Source of the DNA: Bradyrhizobium diversitatis
Lineage (GTDB): Bacteria > Pseudomonadota > Alphaproteobacteria > Rhizobiales > Xanthobacteraceae
Direction: 5' to 3'
DNA length: 64,000 nucleotides
Assembly: GCF_016031635.1 (NCBI RefSeq)
Contig: NZ_JACEGD010000005.1
Coordinates: 186,001-250,000 of the forward strand
Positions 45,517-57,170 of the stretch are shown here, piece after piece. The stretch's first letter is position 1. Every line of letters starts with the position of its first letter. The translations under genes were made by a program, and so were the position numbers. The notes below the pieces were generated by a model that was not told the origin of the DNA, ran no database searches, and saw nothing but the letters and a program-made list of their open reading frames with translations.

Positions 45517-48255
45517 CTATTGCTTCGGCAGCCTGGCCTTCAACGCATAGAGCGCGTCCAGCGCTTCGCGTGGCGACATTTCGTCGGGGTGCAGCGCCTT
45601 CACCGCCTCCATCAGCAACTCGGCTTCGGTCGGCGGCGCGGCTTCCGCGGCGGCGCGCGACGGCACGGCGAACAGCGGCAGGTCGTCCACCAAGGCTCGC
45701 GCGGTCTGGCCGCGGTCCTGCGCCTCCAGCTTGGAGAGCACGGATTTGGCGCGTGTGATCACCGCCGGCGGCAGGCCGGCGAGTTTCGCCACCTGGATGC
45801 CGTAGGAGCGGTCGGCCGAGCCCGGCAGCACCTCGTGCAGGAACACGACGTTGCCCTGCCACTCCTTCACCCGCACCGTCGCATTGAACATCCGCGGCAG
45901 CTTGGCCGAGAGTGCGGTCAGCTCGTGATAATGCGTCGCGAACAGCGTCCGGCAGCGATTGCGCTCGTGCAGATGCTCGATCGCGGCCCAGGCGATCGAG
46001 AGGCCGTCGAAGGTCGCGGTGCCACGCCCGATCTCGTCGAGAATCACCAGAGCGCGCTCGCCGGCCTGGTTCAGGATCGCCGCGGTCTCGACCATCTCCA
46101 CCATGAAGGTGGAGCGGCCTCGGGCCAGATCGTCGGCGGCGCCGACGCGCGAGAACAGGCGGTCGACGATGCCGATCCGCGCGCGCGTGGCCGGCACGAA
46201 GCTGCCGATCTGCGCCATCAGCGCGATCAGCGCATTCTGGCGCAGGAAGGTCGATTTACCCGCCATGTTCGGGCCGGTCAGCAGCCAGAGCTGGCCGGAT
46301 TTCTGCGCTGGCGCAGGCGACAGGTCGCAGGCATTGGCGATGAACGGCTCGCCGTTGCGCTTCAGGGCCTGCTCGACCACGGGATGGCGTCCGGCCTCGA
46401 TCGCAAAGCTGAGCGAGCCATCGACCTCGGGCCGCACATAGTTCTCGTCGACCGCGAGCTTGGCCAGCGACGTCGCGACGTCCAGCAGCGCAAAACCTTG
46501 TGCCGCGGCGCGCAGATCGTCGCTGATCTCGAGCGCTTTCGCACAGAGCCGCTCGAAGATCTCGAGCTCGAGCCCGAGCGCGCGGTCGCCGGCATTGGCG
46601 ATCTTGGCTTCGATCTCGCCGAGCTCGGAGGTGGTGAAGCGCACCTGTCCCGCCAGCGTCTGGCGATGGATGAAGGTGGCGTTCAGGGGCGGCGACATCA
46701 GCTTGTCGCCGTGCTGGGCCGTGACCTCGACGAAATAGCCGAGCACGTTGTTGTGCCGGATCTTCAGAGCCTTGACGCCGGTGTCGTCGGCGTAGCGCGC
46801 CTGCATCGAGGCCACCACGAGGCGTGAGGCGTCGCGCAGGTTCCGCGCCTCGTCGAGGGCGGGCTCAAAGCCGGGACGAACGAACCCGCCGTCGCGCTTG
46901 ATCAGGGGCAGCTGCTCGTCGAGCGCACGGGCAAATTCGGATGCGAGTTCGCGCGACGGCCTTTGCAGCGCCGCCATCACCGCCGTGATCTCCTGCGGCG
47001 CCCCATCCAGTTCGGAGAGCCGCGTCAGCACCTGGTCGGCGGCGATGACGCCGTCGCGGATGCCGGCGAGGTCGCGCGGTCCGCCGCGGCCGACCGAGAG
47101 CCGAGCCAATGCGCGCGACATGTCGGGTGCGCCGCGCAAAATGCTGCGAATGTCCTCGCGCGCCGTGGAATCGGCAACGAAGGCGCTGACCGCGTCGAGC
47201 CGGCGGGCGATTGCCGGGGCATCCGTCAGCGGCGCCGCCAGACGCTGTGCGAGCAGGCGCGAACCCGCCGAGGTGACCGTGCAATCGATCGCGTCGAGCA
47301 GCGAGCCGCGGCGTTCGCCGGCCAGCGTCCGCGTCAGCTCGAGATTGGCGCGGGTGGCCGGGTCGATTGCCATGGTCGCGCCGGAAGCCTCGCGCGCGGG
47401 CGGCGACAGCGGCGGATGCTTGCCGACCTGGGTGCGGTCGACATAGGTGACGGCGGCGGCCGCGGCGGTGGCCTCCAGGCGCGTGAGCTGGGAGAGCCCG
47501 TCCATGGTCGCGACGGCGAAGTAGTCGCACAGCCGCTTCTCGGCGGTCGCGCCGTCGAACACGTCGCGGGTCAGCGGCGTCACCGCCGGCAGCTCGCGCA
47601 GGGTCTGTCCGAGCTCGCTGTCGTTGTAGAGCGCGTCGGTGACGATCGCCTCGTTCGGGTTGATGCGCGCCAGCGTGGCGGCGAGCTCGCCGCCCGAAAC
47701 TTCGGTGACCATGAATTCGGCGGTCGAGATGTCGATCCAGGCAAGGCCGAAGCGGTCGCCGCCGGCGGAGGAGCGGGCACGCGCGATCGCCAGCAGGTAA
47801 TTGTTGGCGCGCGCGTCGAGCAGCGTGTCCTCGGTCAGCGTGCCCGGCGTCACCAGCCGCACCACGCCACGGCGCACAACGCTCTTGTTGCCGCGCGCCT
47901 TGGCCGCGGCGGGATCCTCGGTCTGCTCGCAGACCGCGACCCGGTGGCCGGCCGAGATCAGGCGATGCAGATAATCCTCGGAGCGCTCGACCGGCACGCC
48001 GCACATCGGGATATCCGCGCCCTGATGCTTGCCGCGCTTGGTCAGGACGATGCCGAGCGTTTTCGAGGCGATCTCCGCGTCCTCGAAGAACAGCTCGTAG
48101 AAGTCGCCCATCCGGTAGAACAGCAGGAGGCCCTGATGCGCCGCCTTGATATCGAGGTACTGTTCCATCATCGGCGTGACGCGCGCGGCGGCTTCGGCCT
48201 GCGGCGCGGGCGTGTCCTCGGGGGGCGGGACAGGTATCGGCTGTTGCATCGTCAT
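45517..48255 (-). CDS. mutS: DNA mismatch repair protein MutS
   Basis: A 912-residue mismatch sensor. The N-terminal mismatch-reading motif [11 protein letters not shown] (F-x-E) is near residue 51. The lever/clamp region follows. The C-terminal ATPase has [14 protein letters not shown], a Walker B with [10 protein letters not shown] and the FATHYHEL histidine. It binds base mismatches and loops, and hands over to MutL. Full length for the family. ATG at 48255 was kept. It is divergent from pcaF across a 324-base gap. Confidence 0.97.
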   Translation of the reverse strand: MTMQQPIPVPPPEDTPAPQAEAAARVTPMMEQYLDIKAAHQGLLLFYRMGDFYELFFEDAEIASKTLGIVLTKRGKHQGADIPMCGVPVERSEDYLHRLISAGHRVAVCEQTEDPAAAKARGNKSVVRRGVVRLVTPGTLTEDTLLDARANNYLLAIARARSSAGGDRFGLAWIDISTAEFMVTEVSGGELAATLARINPNEAIVTDALYNDSELGQTLRELPAVTPLTRDVFDGATAEKRLCDYFAVATMDGLSQLTRLEATAAAAAVTYVDRTQVGKHPPLSPPAREASGATMAIDPATRANLELTRTLAGERRGSLLDAIDCTVTSAGSRLLAQRLAAPLTDAPAIARRLDAVSAFVADSTAREDIRSILRGAPDMSRALARLSVGRGGPRDLAGIRDGVIAADQVLTRLSELDGAPQEITAVMAALQRPSRELASEFARALDEQLPLIKRDGGFVRPGFEPALDEARNLRDASRLVVASMQARYADDTGVKALKIRHNNVLGYFVEVTAQHGDKLMSPPLNATFIHRQTLAGQVRFTTSELGEIEAKIANAGDRALGLELEIFERLCAKALEISDDLRAAAQGFALLDVATSLAKLAVDENYVRPEVDGSLSFAIEAGRHPVVEQALKRNGEPFIANACDLSPAPAQKSGQLWLLTGPNMAGKSTFLRQNALIALMAQIGSFVPATRARIGIVDRLFSRVGAADDLARGRSTFMVEMVETAAILNQAGERALVILDEIGRGTATFDGLSIAWAAIEHLHERNRCRTLFATHYHELTALSAKLPRMFNATVRVKEWQGNVVFLHEVLPGSADRSYGIQVAKLAGLPPAVITRAKSVLSKLEAQDRGQTARALVDDLPLFAVPSRAAAEAAPPTEAELLMEAVKALHPDEMSPREALDALYALKARLPKQ

Positions 48256-48366
48256 GGGCGGCGCAACCTACAAAATTTCGGTACCTGCTCCTATCGCTTT
48301 GGCCGGGAGGAGCGGGTTTTCCACGTTGTCCGCAGTGGGAGGCGCGAGGTGCTGCCACATTCTCGG

Positions 48367-48477
48367 TCGTCATTCCGGGATGCGCCGTCAGGCGCAGGCC
48401 CGGAAATCCATCGGGCCGCACGTCACGCCGACAAATGGATTCCGGGTTCGCGCCAAATGGCGCGCCCCGGAATGACG
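48367..48477. repeat. Palindromic repeat, CGTCATTCCGGG family
   Basis: GTCGTCATTCCGGGATGCGC at the left and GCGCGCCCCGGAATGACG at the right, with CCCGGAAATCCAT and ATGGATTCCGGG inside. It lies in the divergent mutS-pcaF gap, the only divergent gap in the window that holds such an element. It leaves about 110 bases on the mutS side and 100 on the pcaF side for promoters. Confidence 0.85.
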
Positions 48478-48579
48478 TCTGACCCGCGAAACCGTCAATT
48501 GACCTGCCGCGGGCGCCCTCCTAAAACTCCGCCGACATTGAAGAATTTGGCCGGACCGCGGCATTCAGGGAGAACAACG

Positions 48580-49788
<1,209 letters not shown>

Positions 49789-49833
49789 CGGGACGCGTAG
49801 CGTCCTGTCATCCCGGGACTCGGTGCCCAGCAC

Positions 49834-49955
49834 TCGTCATGCCCGGGCTTGTCCCGGGCATCCACGTTTTTGGTGCTGTGAGAAGATCGTGGATGGCCGG
49901 GCATAGGCGAGCGGAAGCGACGCCGTCCTTCGGACGGCTACGCCCGGCCATGACG
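49834..49955. repeat. Palindromic repeat, CGTCATGCCCGGGC family
   Basis: The left end CGTCATGCCCGGGCTTGTCC is mirrored by GCCCGGCCATGACG at the right. Inside are GGCATCCACG facing CGTGGATGGCC and a GTCC-TTC-GGAC hairpin. It separates pcaF from the intradiol dioxygenase gene. Confidence 0.85.
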
Positions 49956-49975
49956 AAAGGTGAGAGGGCCGTCTG

Positions 49976-50869
49976 ATGATCATCGAGCGCGAGCAGGACG
50001 TCACGGCCGCGGCGCTGGCGGTGATGGAGCGGACAACCGATCCGCGGCTGCGCCAGATCATGGTCTCCCTGGTCAAGCACCTGCACGGCTTCGTGCGCGA
50101 TGTCCGCCTGACGGAGAAAGAGTTCCGCGACGCGACCGCCGTCATCGCCGAGCTCGGCAAGCTGACGACCGACACGCATAATGAAGTCGTGCTGATGGCG
50201 GGCTCGCTCGGCGTCTCGCCGCTGGTGTGCCTGCTCAACAATGGCGATCAGGGCAATACCGAAACCGATCAGTCGCTGCTTGGGCCGTTCTGGCGGCTGA
50301 ACTCGCCGCGGGTGGAGAACGGTGGCTCCATCGTCCGTTCCGAGACGCCGGGTGCGCCGCTGTTCGTCAGCGGCCGCGTCGTCGACAAGGACGGACGGCC
50401 CGTCGCGGGGGCCGAGGTCGATGTCTGGCATGCCTCGCCGGTCGGCCTCTACGAGAACCAGGACCCCGAGCAGGCCGACATGAACCTGCGCGGCAAGTTC
50501 ACGACCGACGCGGATGGGCGCTTCTCCTTTCGTTCGGTGATGATGGTCGGGTATCCCATCCCGACCAATGGCGTGGTCGGCCGCCTGCTCGAGGCGCAAA
50601 GCCGGCATCCCTACCGTCCCGCGCATCTGCACGCCCTGATCTTCAAGCCCGGGTTCAAGGTGCTGATCTCGCAGGTTTACGATCCCGCCGACCCGCATAT
50701 CGACAGCGACGTGCAGTTCGGGGTGACGCAGGCGCTGATCGGCAAGTTCCAGCGCCACGACACGCCGCATTCGACCGCACGTGATGTTGCGGCGCCCTGG
50801 TACTCGCTCGACCACACCTATCGTCTGGAGGCGGGGGAGGCAGTGCTGCCGCGTCCGCCGATCAAATAG
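49976..50869 (+). CDS. Intradiol ring-cleavage dioxygenase (hydroxyquinol/catechol 1,2-dioxygenase type)
   Basis: A 297-residue non-heme Fe(III) dioxygenase with the helical N-terminal dimerisation domain (1-100) found in catechol and hydroxyquinol 1,2-dioxygenases, not in protocatechuate enzymes. Iron ligands are visible as Tyr in SPVGLYEN, Tyr in GYPIPTNG and two His in YRPAHLHALIF. It opens an aromatic diol between the hydroxyl groups. The length and LLGPFWR start resemble hydroxyquinol 1,2-dioxygenases, but catechol cannot be excluded. A maleylacetate reductase gene, the usual partner of the hydroxyquinol enzyme, is not in the window. Confidence 0.85.
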   Translation: MIIEREQDVTAAALAVMERTTDPRLRQIMVSLVKHLHGFVRDVRLTEKEFRDATAVIAELGKLTTDTHNEVVLMAGSLGVSPLVCLLNNGDQGNTETDQSLLGPFWRLNSPRVENGGSIVRSETPGAPLFVSGRVVDKDGRPVAGAEVDVWHASPVGLYENQDPEQADMNLRGKFTTDADGRFSFRSVMMVGYPIPTNGVVGRLLEAQSRHPYRPAHLHALIFKPGFKVLISQVYDPADPHIDSDVQFGVTQALIGKFQRHDTPHSTARDVAAPWYSLDHTYRLEAGEAVLPRPPIK

Positions 50870-50920
50870 CCCGATCCTGCCGGGCGCAGGACGCCTGCCA
50901 AACCGGCTTCCCTAGATTAG

Positions 50921-50933
50921 TTATATTCTATAA
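50921..50933. promoter_or_regulatory. Palindrome upstream of pcaH, possible LysR-type operator or promoter
   Basis: TTATA-TTC-TATAA, a perfect 5-bp inverted repeat with T-N11-A form, sits 56 bases before the pcaH ATG in an otherwise GC-rich gap of 119 bases. It could be bound by a PcaQ/LysR-type regulator, or TATAAT at 50929-50934 could serve as a -10 element. No regulator gene is adjacent. Confidence 0.4.
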
Positions 50934-50988
50934 TGATCGGCGGAAGCGTTGACCGGCCGGACCGAAATGGCCGGGGAGGAGTTCGCCC

Positions 50989-51690
50989 ATGACATTCATC
51001 TATCCCGTCGACAGCAACAAGGCGCATCCGCTGCCGCTGTCGCCCGAGTACAAGAGCTCGATCAAGCGCGCGCCGAACAAGCCGTTGATCCCGATGCGCC
51101 ACACCCTGTCGGAGCTGACCGGTCCGGTCTACGGCCATGAGACCGTGCGCGAGGGCGACAGCGATCTCACCACCCAGCACAGTGGCGAGCCGATCGGCGA
51201 GCGCATCATCGTCCACGGCCATGTGCGCGACGAGGACGGCCGCGGCGTGCCGAACTCGCTCGTCGAGATCTGGCAGGCCAATGCCTGCGGCCGCTACGTC
51301 CATGTCCGCGACCAGCATCCGGCGCCGCTCGATCCGAACTTCACCGGCGCCGGCCGCACCGTGAGCGATGCCTCCGGTTACTACCGCTTCGTCACCATCA
51401 AGCCGGGCGCCTATCCCTGGGGCAATCATCACAACGCGTGGCGGCCGGCGCACATCCATCTGTCGGTGTTCGGCCATTCCTTCGTGACGCGCCTGGTGAC
51501 CCAGATGTATTTCCCGAACGACCCGCTGTTTCCGTTCGACCCGATCTTCAACTCGGTGCCGGACGAGAAGGCGCGGGCGCGGATGGTTTCCTCGTTCGAT
51601 CTCGAGAACACAAAGCCCGAATGGGCGCTGTGCTACCGCTTTGACATCGTGCTGCGCGGCAAGAACGCTACGCCTATGGAGAACCACTAA
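50989..51690 (+). CDS. pcaH: Protocatechuate 3,4-dioxygenase beta subunit
   Basis: A 233-residue subunit that carries the iron site. Ligands are Tyr in GRYVHVRDQH, Tyr in PGAYPWGNHH and the two His of WRPAHIHLSVFG. The N-terminal beta-subunit extension is present. With PcaG it opens protocatechuate to 3-carboxy-cis,cis-muconate. GGGGAGGAG lies eight bases before the ATG. pcaG begins one base after its stop, so the subunits are co-translated. Confidence 0.95.
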   Translation: MTFIYPVDSNKAHPLPLSPEYKSSIKRAPNKPLIPMRHTLSELTGPVYGHETVREGDSDLTTQHSGEPIGERIIVHGHVRDEDGRGVPNSLVEIWQANACGRYVHVRDQHPAPLDPNFTGAGRTVSDASGYYRFVTIKPGAYPWGNHHNAWRPAHIHLSVFGHSFVTRLVTQMYFPNDPLFPFDPIFNSVPDEKARARMVSSFDLENTKPEWALCYRFDIVLRGKNATPMENH

Positions 51691-51691
51691 A

Positions 51692-52294
51692 GTGCAAGAG
51701 TCTGTGAAGCCTGACGGTATCACCCCATCGCAGACCGTCGGTCCGTTCTTCAAATACGGCCTGACGCCGACCGGCGAATACGCCTGGAACGACGCGTTCA
51801 CCAACTCGACGCTGACCCCCGACGTCACGGGGGACTGCATCCGTATCGAAGGCCGCGTGTTCGACGGCGACGGCGTCGCCGTACCGGACTGCATGCTGGA
51901 GATCTGGCAGCCGGATGGGCAGGGACGCTTCGCCGACCCGCAGGACAAGCGTGCGCTGCCGAATGCGAGTTTCCGCGGCTTTGCCCGCTGCGGCACCGAC
52001 AAGGACGGCAACTACGCCTTCGACACCATCAAGCCGGGCGTGGTGCCGGATCCCGACGGCAAGCCGCAGGCGCCGCACATCCTGCTTGCGGTGTTCGGCC
52101 GCGGCATGCTGCGGCATCTCTACACCCGCATCTATTTCAGCGACGAGGCCGGCAACGCGGCCGATCCCGTGCTGGCGCTGGTGCCGGCTGACCGCCGCGC
52201 CACGCTGACCGCGGTGCGCGAGGGCGGCAAGGCGGTTTACCGGCTCGACCTGCACCTCCAGGGCGACGACGAGACAGTGTTCTTCGAGGTCTGA
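51692..52294 (+). CDS. pcaG: Protocatechuate 3,4-dioxygenase alpha subunit
   Basis: A 200-residue alpha subunit of the same enzyme. It has the dioxygenase core (ITPSQTVGPFFKYGL at the start, LEIWQPDGQGRF in the middle, APHILLAVFGRGMLRHLYTR near the end) but lacks the His pair and Tyr ligands, as expected for the non-iron subunit. GTG at 51692 gives the usual length and lies one base after the pcaH stop. An in-frame ATG inside pcaH would give 17 extra residues and is unlikely. Confidence 0.93.
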   Translation: MQESVKPDGITPSQTVGPFFKYGLTPTGEYAWNDAFTNSTLTPDVTGDCIRIEGRVFDGDGVAVPDCMLEIWQPDGQGRFADPQDKRALPNASFRGFARCGTDKDGNYAFDTIKPGVVPDPDGKPQAPHILLAVFGRGMLRHLYTRIYFSDEAGNAADPVLALVPADRRATLTAVREGGKAVYRLDLHLQGDDETVFFEV

Positions 52295-52554
52295 GCGAAA
52301 TGTGCCGACGGCGCCAGGTCGTCGGCACCACGTTTCCTATCCAGCGCAACCGCGGTCGGCGTCGCCTTGCATCCGGCCTGATCGTCTCCATGCCCGCCTG
52401 TGCGTCAGTCCCGCTGACCCAAATCCGATTGATCGACGCTCAATTCCCGTAGCGTGTCGGAGCCTTTCTTTCGGAGACTTTCCGCAGGGCAATCCCGCAT
52501 TTACCATATTGATCTAGGCTCCTCGCGGTTTCAGCGCGCGTCCTGGATTATTTC

Positions 52555-54243
52555 ATGAAGATTCGTCTGTCATTGTCGGCCGCGATCATCGCTTTCGGGA
52601 TCGTCCTTGCCATCGGCTTTGCTGCGGTTGTTTCCACCAGCCTCTATGCGCTGCGCGAGCTCAAGGTCGGCGGCCCGCTCTATTCCGACATCAAGCTCGG
52701 CAACGACCTCATCGCCGACATCCTGCCGCCGCCGGAATACGTCATCGAAGCCTATCTCGAGGCGACGCTGGCCATGCGCGAGCCGGACCAGCTGGCCGCC
52801 CACGGCGAGCGCCTGGTCCAGCTCCGCAAGGATTACGACGAGCGCAAGGCGTTCTGGGTCTCCTCCAGCCTCTCGGCAGATCTGAAGACCGCGCTGGTGT
52901 CGAAGTCCGATGCCCAGGTGCAGAAATTCTGGAAGGCGTCCGAACAGCTGCTGCCGGCCCTCAAAGCCAAGGATGCGGCGGCTTCCGAGCGCGCCTATGC
53001 GCAGCTCAAGGAGGCCTATACCGGGCATCGCGCCGTCATCGACAGCATCGTCGAGAACGCCAACAAGCAGAATGCGGCCATGGAAAAGCTGGCCGCGGAC
53101 CGCGACAGCTCCATGCTCTATATTCTCCTCGGCGTCTCCGCCGCCGTCCTGGCCTTCATTGCCGCGGGGCTGCTCGGCGTTGCCTTGGGCGTGGTGCGTC
53201 CGATCGTGCGCATGACGGATACGATGCAGAAGCTCGCGACCGGCGATCTCGCCGCCGACATCCCGTTCGCGCACCGCCAGGACGAGGTCGGCTCGATGGC
53301 GGGCGCGCTTCTCGTGTTCAAGCAGGCGGCGGTCGAGAATTCCTGTCTGCGCGAGGAGCAGTTGCGGCAGGAGCAGGAGGCGGCGCTTGCCAAGCGCTCC
53401 GCCCTGCACCAGATGGCCGAAACCGTCGAGCGCGAGACCGGCCGCTCGGTCGACACCGCGACCGCGGCGACGCAAGGCGTCGAGCGGGCCGCCTCCGGCC
53501 TGTCGGAGATCGCGAAGTCGCTCTCTGCGCAGTCGCAGGCGGTCGCGGCGGCCTCGACGCAGGCCCTCGGCAGCTCGCAGGCCGTCTCGGCCGCAGCCGA
53601 AGAACTGAGCGCCTCGATCCGCGAGATCGCAGGCCAGGTCGCGCGCACCAGCACCGTCACCAAATCGGCGGTCGCCGGCCGCGAGCAGGCGCGTTCGACC
53701 ATCCAGGCGCTGGCCGGGTCGGTGAAGAAGATCGCCGAGGTCTCCGACCTGATCGGCGGCATCGCGGGCCAGACCAACCTCCTCGCGCTCAACGCCACGA
53801 TCGAGGCGGCGCGCGCGGGCGAAGCCGGCCGGGGCTTCGCGGTGGTCGCCGCCGAAGTGAAATCCCTGTCCGACCAGACCGCCAAATCCACCGAGGAGAT
53901 CGGGCGGCTGATTGCGGAGATCCAGGCCTCGACGCAGGCCGCGGTCGATTCCGTCGAGGCCATGGGGAGCCACATCGTCGAGATCGACGGCGTGGCGACC
54001 TCAGTCGCCGCCGCGATGGAAGAGCAGGATGCCGCGACGCGGGAGATCTCGCGGTCGATTTCCGAATCGGCCGCCGCGGCGAAGGAGGTCTCGGCCAAGA
54101 TCGGCGATGTCAGCCGCGACGCCGCCTCCGTCAACCAGCGCGCCGCGGACGTCAGGCAGGCGATCGCCGGGATGGCGGCCAATCTCGAACAGCTGCGGTC
54201 GGTCGTGGTGCGAACCGTGCGCGACTCGACGGCGGCGGCTTGA
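52555..54243 (+). CDS. Transmembrane methyl-accepting chemotaxis protein
   Basis: A 562-residue chemoreceptor: membrane segment about 7-31, a helical periplasmic sensor (32-185, with [18 protein letters not shown]), second membrane segment about 187-212, HAMP domain (213-265) and signalling domain (from about 300). The tip has [10 protein letters not shown] followed by [15 protein letters not shown]. The periplasmic Pro-rich YVIEAYLEA segment recurs in a family of alphaproteobacterial receptors whose ligands are mostly unknown. It follows pcaG on the same strand after 260 bases, so it could report on aromatic acids, but only position suggests that. Confidence 0.9.
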   Translation: MKIRLSLSAAIIAFGIVLAIGFAAVVSTSLYALRELKVGGPLYSDIKLGNDLIADILPPPEYVIEAYLEATLAMREPDQLAAHGERLVQLRKDYDERKAFWVSSSLSADLKTALVSKSDAQVQKFWKASEQLLPALKAKDAAASERAYAQLKEAYTGHRAVIDSIVENANKQNAAMEKLAADRDSSMLYILLGVSAAVLAFIAAGLLGVALGVVRPIVRMTDTMQKLATGDLAADIPFAHRQDEVGSMAGALLVFKQAAVENSCLREEQLRQEQEAALAKRSALHQMAETVERETGRSVDTATAATQGVERAASGLSEIAKSLSAQSQAVAAASTQALGSSQAVSAAAEELSASIREIAGQVARTSTVTKSAVAGREQARSTIQALAGSVKKIAEVSDLIGGIAGQTNLLALNATIEAARAGEAGRGFAVVAAEVKSLSDQTAKSTEEIGRLIAEIQASTQAAVDSVEAMGSHIVEIDGVATSVAAAMEEQDAATREISRSISESAAAAKEVSAKIGDVSRDAASVNQRAADVRQAIAGMAANLEQLRSVVVRTVRDSTAAA

Positions 54244-54319
54244 GCCTGGCATCAGCTCCGCCGCTGGTGCCCTGAAGTGTGATCGTGCAGTATGGCGCGG
54301 GATAGGGGCATCGTGGTTC

Positions 54320-55384
54320 ATGACATCTCCACAATTGCCGGCGGTCGTTGAGCCCGCCCGACTGACGGCCGCGCTGCGCCGGGGCGGCGTGCTGGACGCC
54401 GGCGCGGTGCGCGAAGTGAAGGTGCTGCATCAGCGCGACACCGTCGTGTCGCATATCATCCGTCTCGGCCTGCGTTATGTCGGCGAATCCGCCGGCGCTC
54501 CGCAGTCGCTGATCCTCAAAATGCCCAATTCCGCCTTCGCCGAGCGTCTCGCCAATGGCGGCAGGCGCGAGGTGGACTACTACATGCAGCTCGCACCGAG
54601 AATGCCGCCGGGACTCGTGCCGCGCTGCTTCAATGGGCATTTCGACGAGCGGAGCCTAGCCTGGCATCTTCTGCTCGAAGATCTCACCGACAGCCATGCA
54701 ACCGCGACCCAATGGCCGTTGCCGCCGTCGCGCGGTCAGGCGGTCGCGATCGTCACGACGCTCGCACGTTGGCATGCGGCATGGTGGGACCATCCCGATC
54801 TTGGTGACAGCGTCGGCACGTTGGCGAGCGCCGAGGATAGCGCGCAGCGTATGGAGACCTTTGCCGGCCACTACGATCGTTTCGCCGATATGCTCGGTGA
54901 TCGCCTCAGCGAAGAACGGCGCATTCTCTACCGCCGTGTCATCGATCAGTCGGAACCGCTATCCCAGCGCTACCATTCACGCCGCCACCTCAGCATCACC
55001 CATGGCGACGCTCATATCTGGAATTTCCTGCTGCCGCGCGCGGGCGTTGCCGATACCGTGCGCATCTTCGATTTCGATCTTTGGAGCATCAATGTTCCGA
55101 CTCATGACCTCGCCTATATGATGGCCATGCATTGGTATCCGGAACGCCGGCAGGCACTCGAACGCGCGCTGCTCAATGTCTACCACGATACGTTGATCGA
55201 AAGCGGCATCACCGGCTATTCGCGCGGCGCTCTCGATCGCGACTATCGCTGGGCGGTGCTCTGGCAGATCACGAGGCCGGTCTGGCAGTGGAGCATCGAT
55301 ATCCCGCGGGTAATCTGGTGGAACAATCTGGAGCGGGTGTTTGCGGCGGTCGACGATCTAGGCTGCGAGGAGTTGTTGGGGTAG
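54320..55384 (+). CDS. Aminoglycoside phosphotransferase-fold (APH/CHK-like) kinase
   Basis: A 354-residue protein with the phosphotransferase catalytic loop HGDAHIWNFLL and metal motif FDFDLW. The N-lobe has LILKMPNS with the likely ATP Lys. WHLLLEDLT is the hinge. Such proteins phosphorylate small molecules such as choline, antibiotics or sugars; the substrate is unknown and resistance should not be assumed. ATG at 54320 was chosen since the coherent fold begins there; the open frame upstream overlaps the chemoreceptor gene. Confidence 0.8.
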   Translation: MTSPQLPAVVEPARLTAALRRGGVLDAGAVREVKVLHQRDTVVSHIIRLGLRYVGESAGAPQSLILKMPNSAFAERLANGGRREVDYYMQLAPRMPPGLVPRCFNGHFDERSLAWHLLLEDLTDSHATATQWPLPPSRGQAVAIVTTLARWHAAWWDHPDLGDSVGTLASAEDSAQRMETFAGHYDRFADMLGDRLSEERRILYRRVIDQSEPLSQRYHSRRHLSITHGDAHIWNFLLPRAGVADTVRIFDFDLWSINVPTHDLAYMMAMHWYPERRQALERALLNVYHDTLIESGITGYSRGALDRDYRWAVLWQITRPVWQWSIDIPRVIWWNNLERVFAAVDDLGCEELLG

Positions 55385-55402
55385 GGCAAGCCGCATATTC
55401 AG

Positions 55403-55559
55403 TGTCGTCCCGGACAAGCGCGCCCAAAGCGCGCGCCGATCCGGGACCCATACTCCCGGAACGGAGTGGTCTTGCGAAAGTGATAACTCCGAATTCCCGT
55501 AACAACGTCTTCCTGTGGGTATGGGTCCCGGAACTGCGCTCCGCTTGTCCGGGACGACA
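55403..55559. repeat. Long palindromic repeat, CGTCCCGG family
   Basis: TGTCGTCCCGGACAAGCGCG at the left and CCGCTTGTCCGGGACGACA at the right, with CCGGGACCCATACTCCCGG and CCTGTGGGTATGGGTCCCGG inside. It lies between the convergent kinase-fold and efflux-transporter genes. Confidence 0.88.
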
Positions 55560-55575
55560 AACGGTGTTTGGGGCG

Positions 55576-57132
55576 TTACTCCATCACCGCATGCTCCGGC
55601 CCCGCCGCCTGCTTGCGCAGCGTGGCCTTGGTGGAGCCGATCAGCAAGGCGAGCGGCAGGGTAAAGAGCACGAAGATCATCACCAGCTGGTAATCATGGG
55701 AGAAGGCGATGATCTGCGCCTGCACGCTGACCATCCTGTCGGCCATGGCGCGGCCGGTGTCGGTGGACAGATTGATGATGCCGCTGACGCCGGGCATCTG
55801 CAGTGCGTGGTTGAACGGGTTGACGTGCTCGGAGAGGATCGCGTAGGTCCACCGCGTGCCCTGCGTCAATTGCGCGATCACGATCGAAATGCCGACCGAG
55901 CTTGCGACGTTGCGCATCAGGGTCAGCATCGCGGTGCCGTCGGTGCGCAGCTCGTTCGACAGCGTCAGGAAAGCCACGGTCGAGAGCGGCACGAAGACGA
56001 GGCCGAAGCCAAAACCTTGGATGACGCTGACGGTGACGATCTCCGGCACCTGGGTCAGGTCGGTCCAGCCGGTCATCTGGAACAGCGAGCCGGCGGTCAG
56101 CGCCAGCCCGGCGATGATCAGCGTGCGCGCCTCGACATAGCGCATCATGCGGCCGACCAGCATCATGGCGAAGAAGGTGCCCAAGCCGCGGCTCGCCAGC
56201 AGCAGGCCGGCGGTGATGATGGGATAGCCGATCACGTTCTGCATGTAGGGCGAGGCCAGCGCCATGGTCGAGAACAGCACGAGCCCCATCACGATCATGA
56301 ACACGCAGCCGGTGACGAAGTTGCGATCCCGGAACAGCGCGAAGCGGATGAACGGCGTCGACGTCGTGAAGGAATGCGCGAGGAAGAAGTAAAAGGCGAC
56401 CCCCGCGACGATGAACTCTGCGAGGATCTCGTTGGATTCCAGCCAGCCCAATTGCTCGCCGCGGTCGAGCGCGAGCTGCAGCGCGCCGATGGCAACCGCC
56501 AGCGCGGCGAAACCGAACCAGTCGAATCTGAGGCTGAGGTTCTTTTCGGTCTCATCCATGAAGACGATGAGGCCGAGCACGGTGATGGCGCCGAACGGCA
56601 GGTTGACGAAGAATACCCAGTGCCAGGAATAGGTCTCGGTCAACCAGGCTCCGAGTGAGGGCCCCATGATCGGGCCCATCATCACGCCCATGCCCCAGAT
56701 CGCCATCGCCTTGGCGCGCTCCTGGAGCGTGTAATAGTCGAGCATGACCGATTGCGAAAGCGGCACCAGGGCCGCGCCAAACACCCCCTGCAGCAGGCGG
56801 AACAGCACCATCTGGTTGATGTCCTGCGCGAGGCCGCACAGCACCGAGGCCATGGTGAAGCCGGCCGCGCAGATGATGAAGATGCGCTTGCGGCCGAAGC
56901 GGTTGGCGATCCAGCCCACCGGCGCTGTCATGATCGCTGCGGCGACGATATAGGAGGTCAGCACCCAGTTGATCTGGTCCTGCGAAGCCGACAGGCTGCC
57001 CTGCATGTATGGCAGGGCGACGTTGGCGATGGTGGTGTCCAGCGCCTGCATGATGGTCGCGGTCATGGCGCAGATCGTCACCATGTTTCGGCGCAGGCCG
57101 GGGACCATCAGGCTGGCATTGGCGTCGGACAT
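55576..57132 (-). CDS. DHA2-family MFS efflux transporter (EmrB/QacA type)
   Basis: A 518-residue, 14-helix drug:proton antiporter. Motifs include MQALDTTIANVALPYMQG at the first helix (the D-T-T-I/V-N signature of the DHA2 family), GWIANRFGRKR between helices 2 and 3 (motif A), and a GPIMGPSLGAWL motif C. It works with the periplasmic adaptor encoded 38 bases upstream and an outer-membrane channel encoded elsewhere. The third gene of the operon is the MarR-type repressor. Confidence 0.93.
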   Translation of the reverse strand: MSDANASLMVPGLRRNMVTICAMTATIMQALDTTIANVALPYMQGSLSASQDQINWVLTSYIVAAAIMTAPVGWIANRFGRKRIFIICAAGFTMASVLCGLAQDINQMVLFRLLQGVFGAALVPLSQSVMLDYYTLQERAKAMAIWGMGVMMGPIMGPSLGAWLTETYSWHWVFFVNLPFGAITVLGLIVFMDETEKNLSLRFDWFGFAALAVAIGALQLALDRGEQLGWLESNEILAEFIVAGVAFYFFLAHSFTTSTPFIRFALFRDRNFVTGCVFMIVMGLVLFSTMALASPYMQNVIGYPIITAGLLLASRGLGTFFAMMLVGRMMRYVEARTLIIAGLALTAGSLFQMTGWTDLTQVPEIVTVSVIQGFGFGLVFVPLSTVAFLTLSNELRTDGTAMLTLMRNVASSVGISIVIAQLTQGTRWTYAILSEHVNPFNHALQMPGVSGIINLSTDTGRAMADRMVSVQAQIIAFSHDYQLVMIFVLFTLPLALLIGSTKATLRKQAAGPEHAVME

Positions 57133-57170
57133 CGAATCAGTCCTTGTCGCAGTCTCTAGCTCGGTCTTTC

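Noticed and set aside
46963..48579. Open frame running from inside mutS (opposite strand) into pcaF
   Set aside because: The first 539 codons are antisense to mutS and a repeat; thiolase homology begins only at ATG 48580, which has a good ribosome-binding site.
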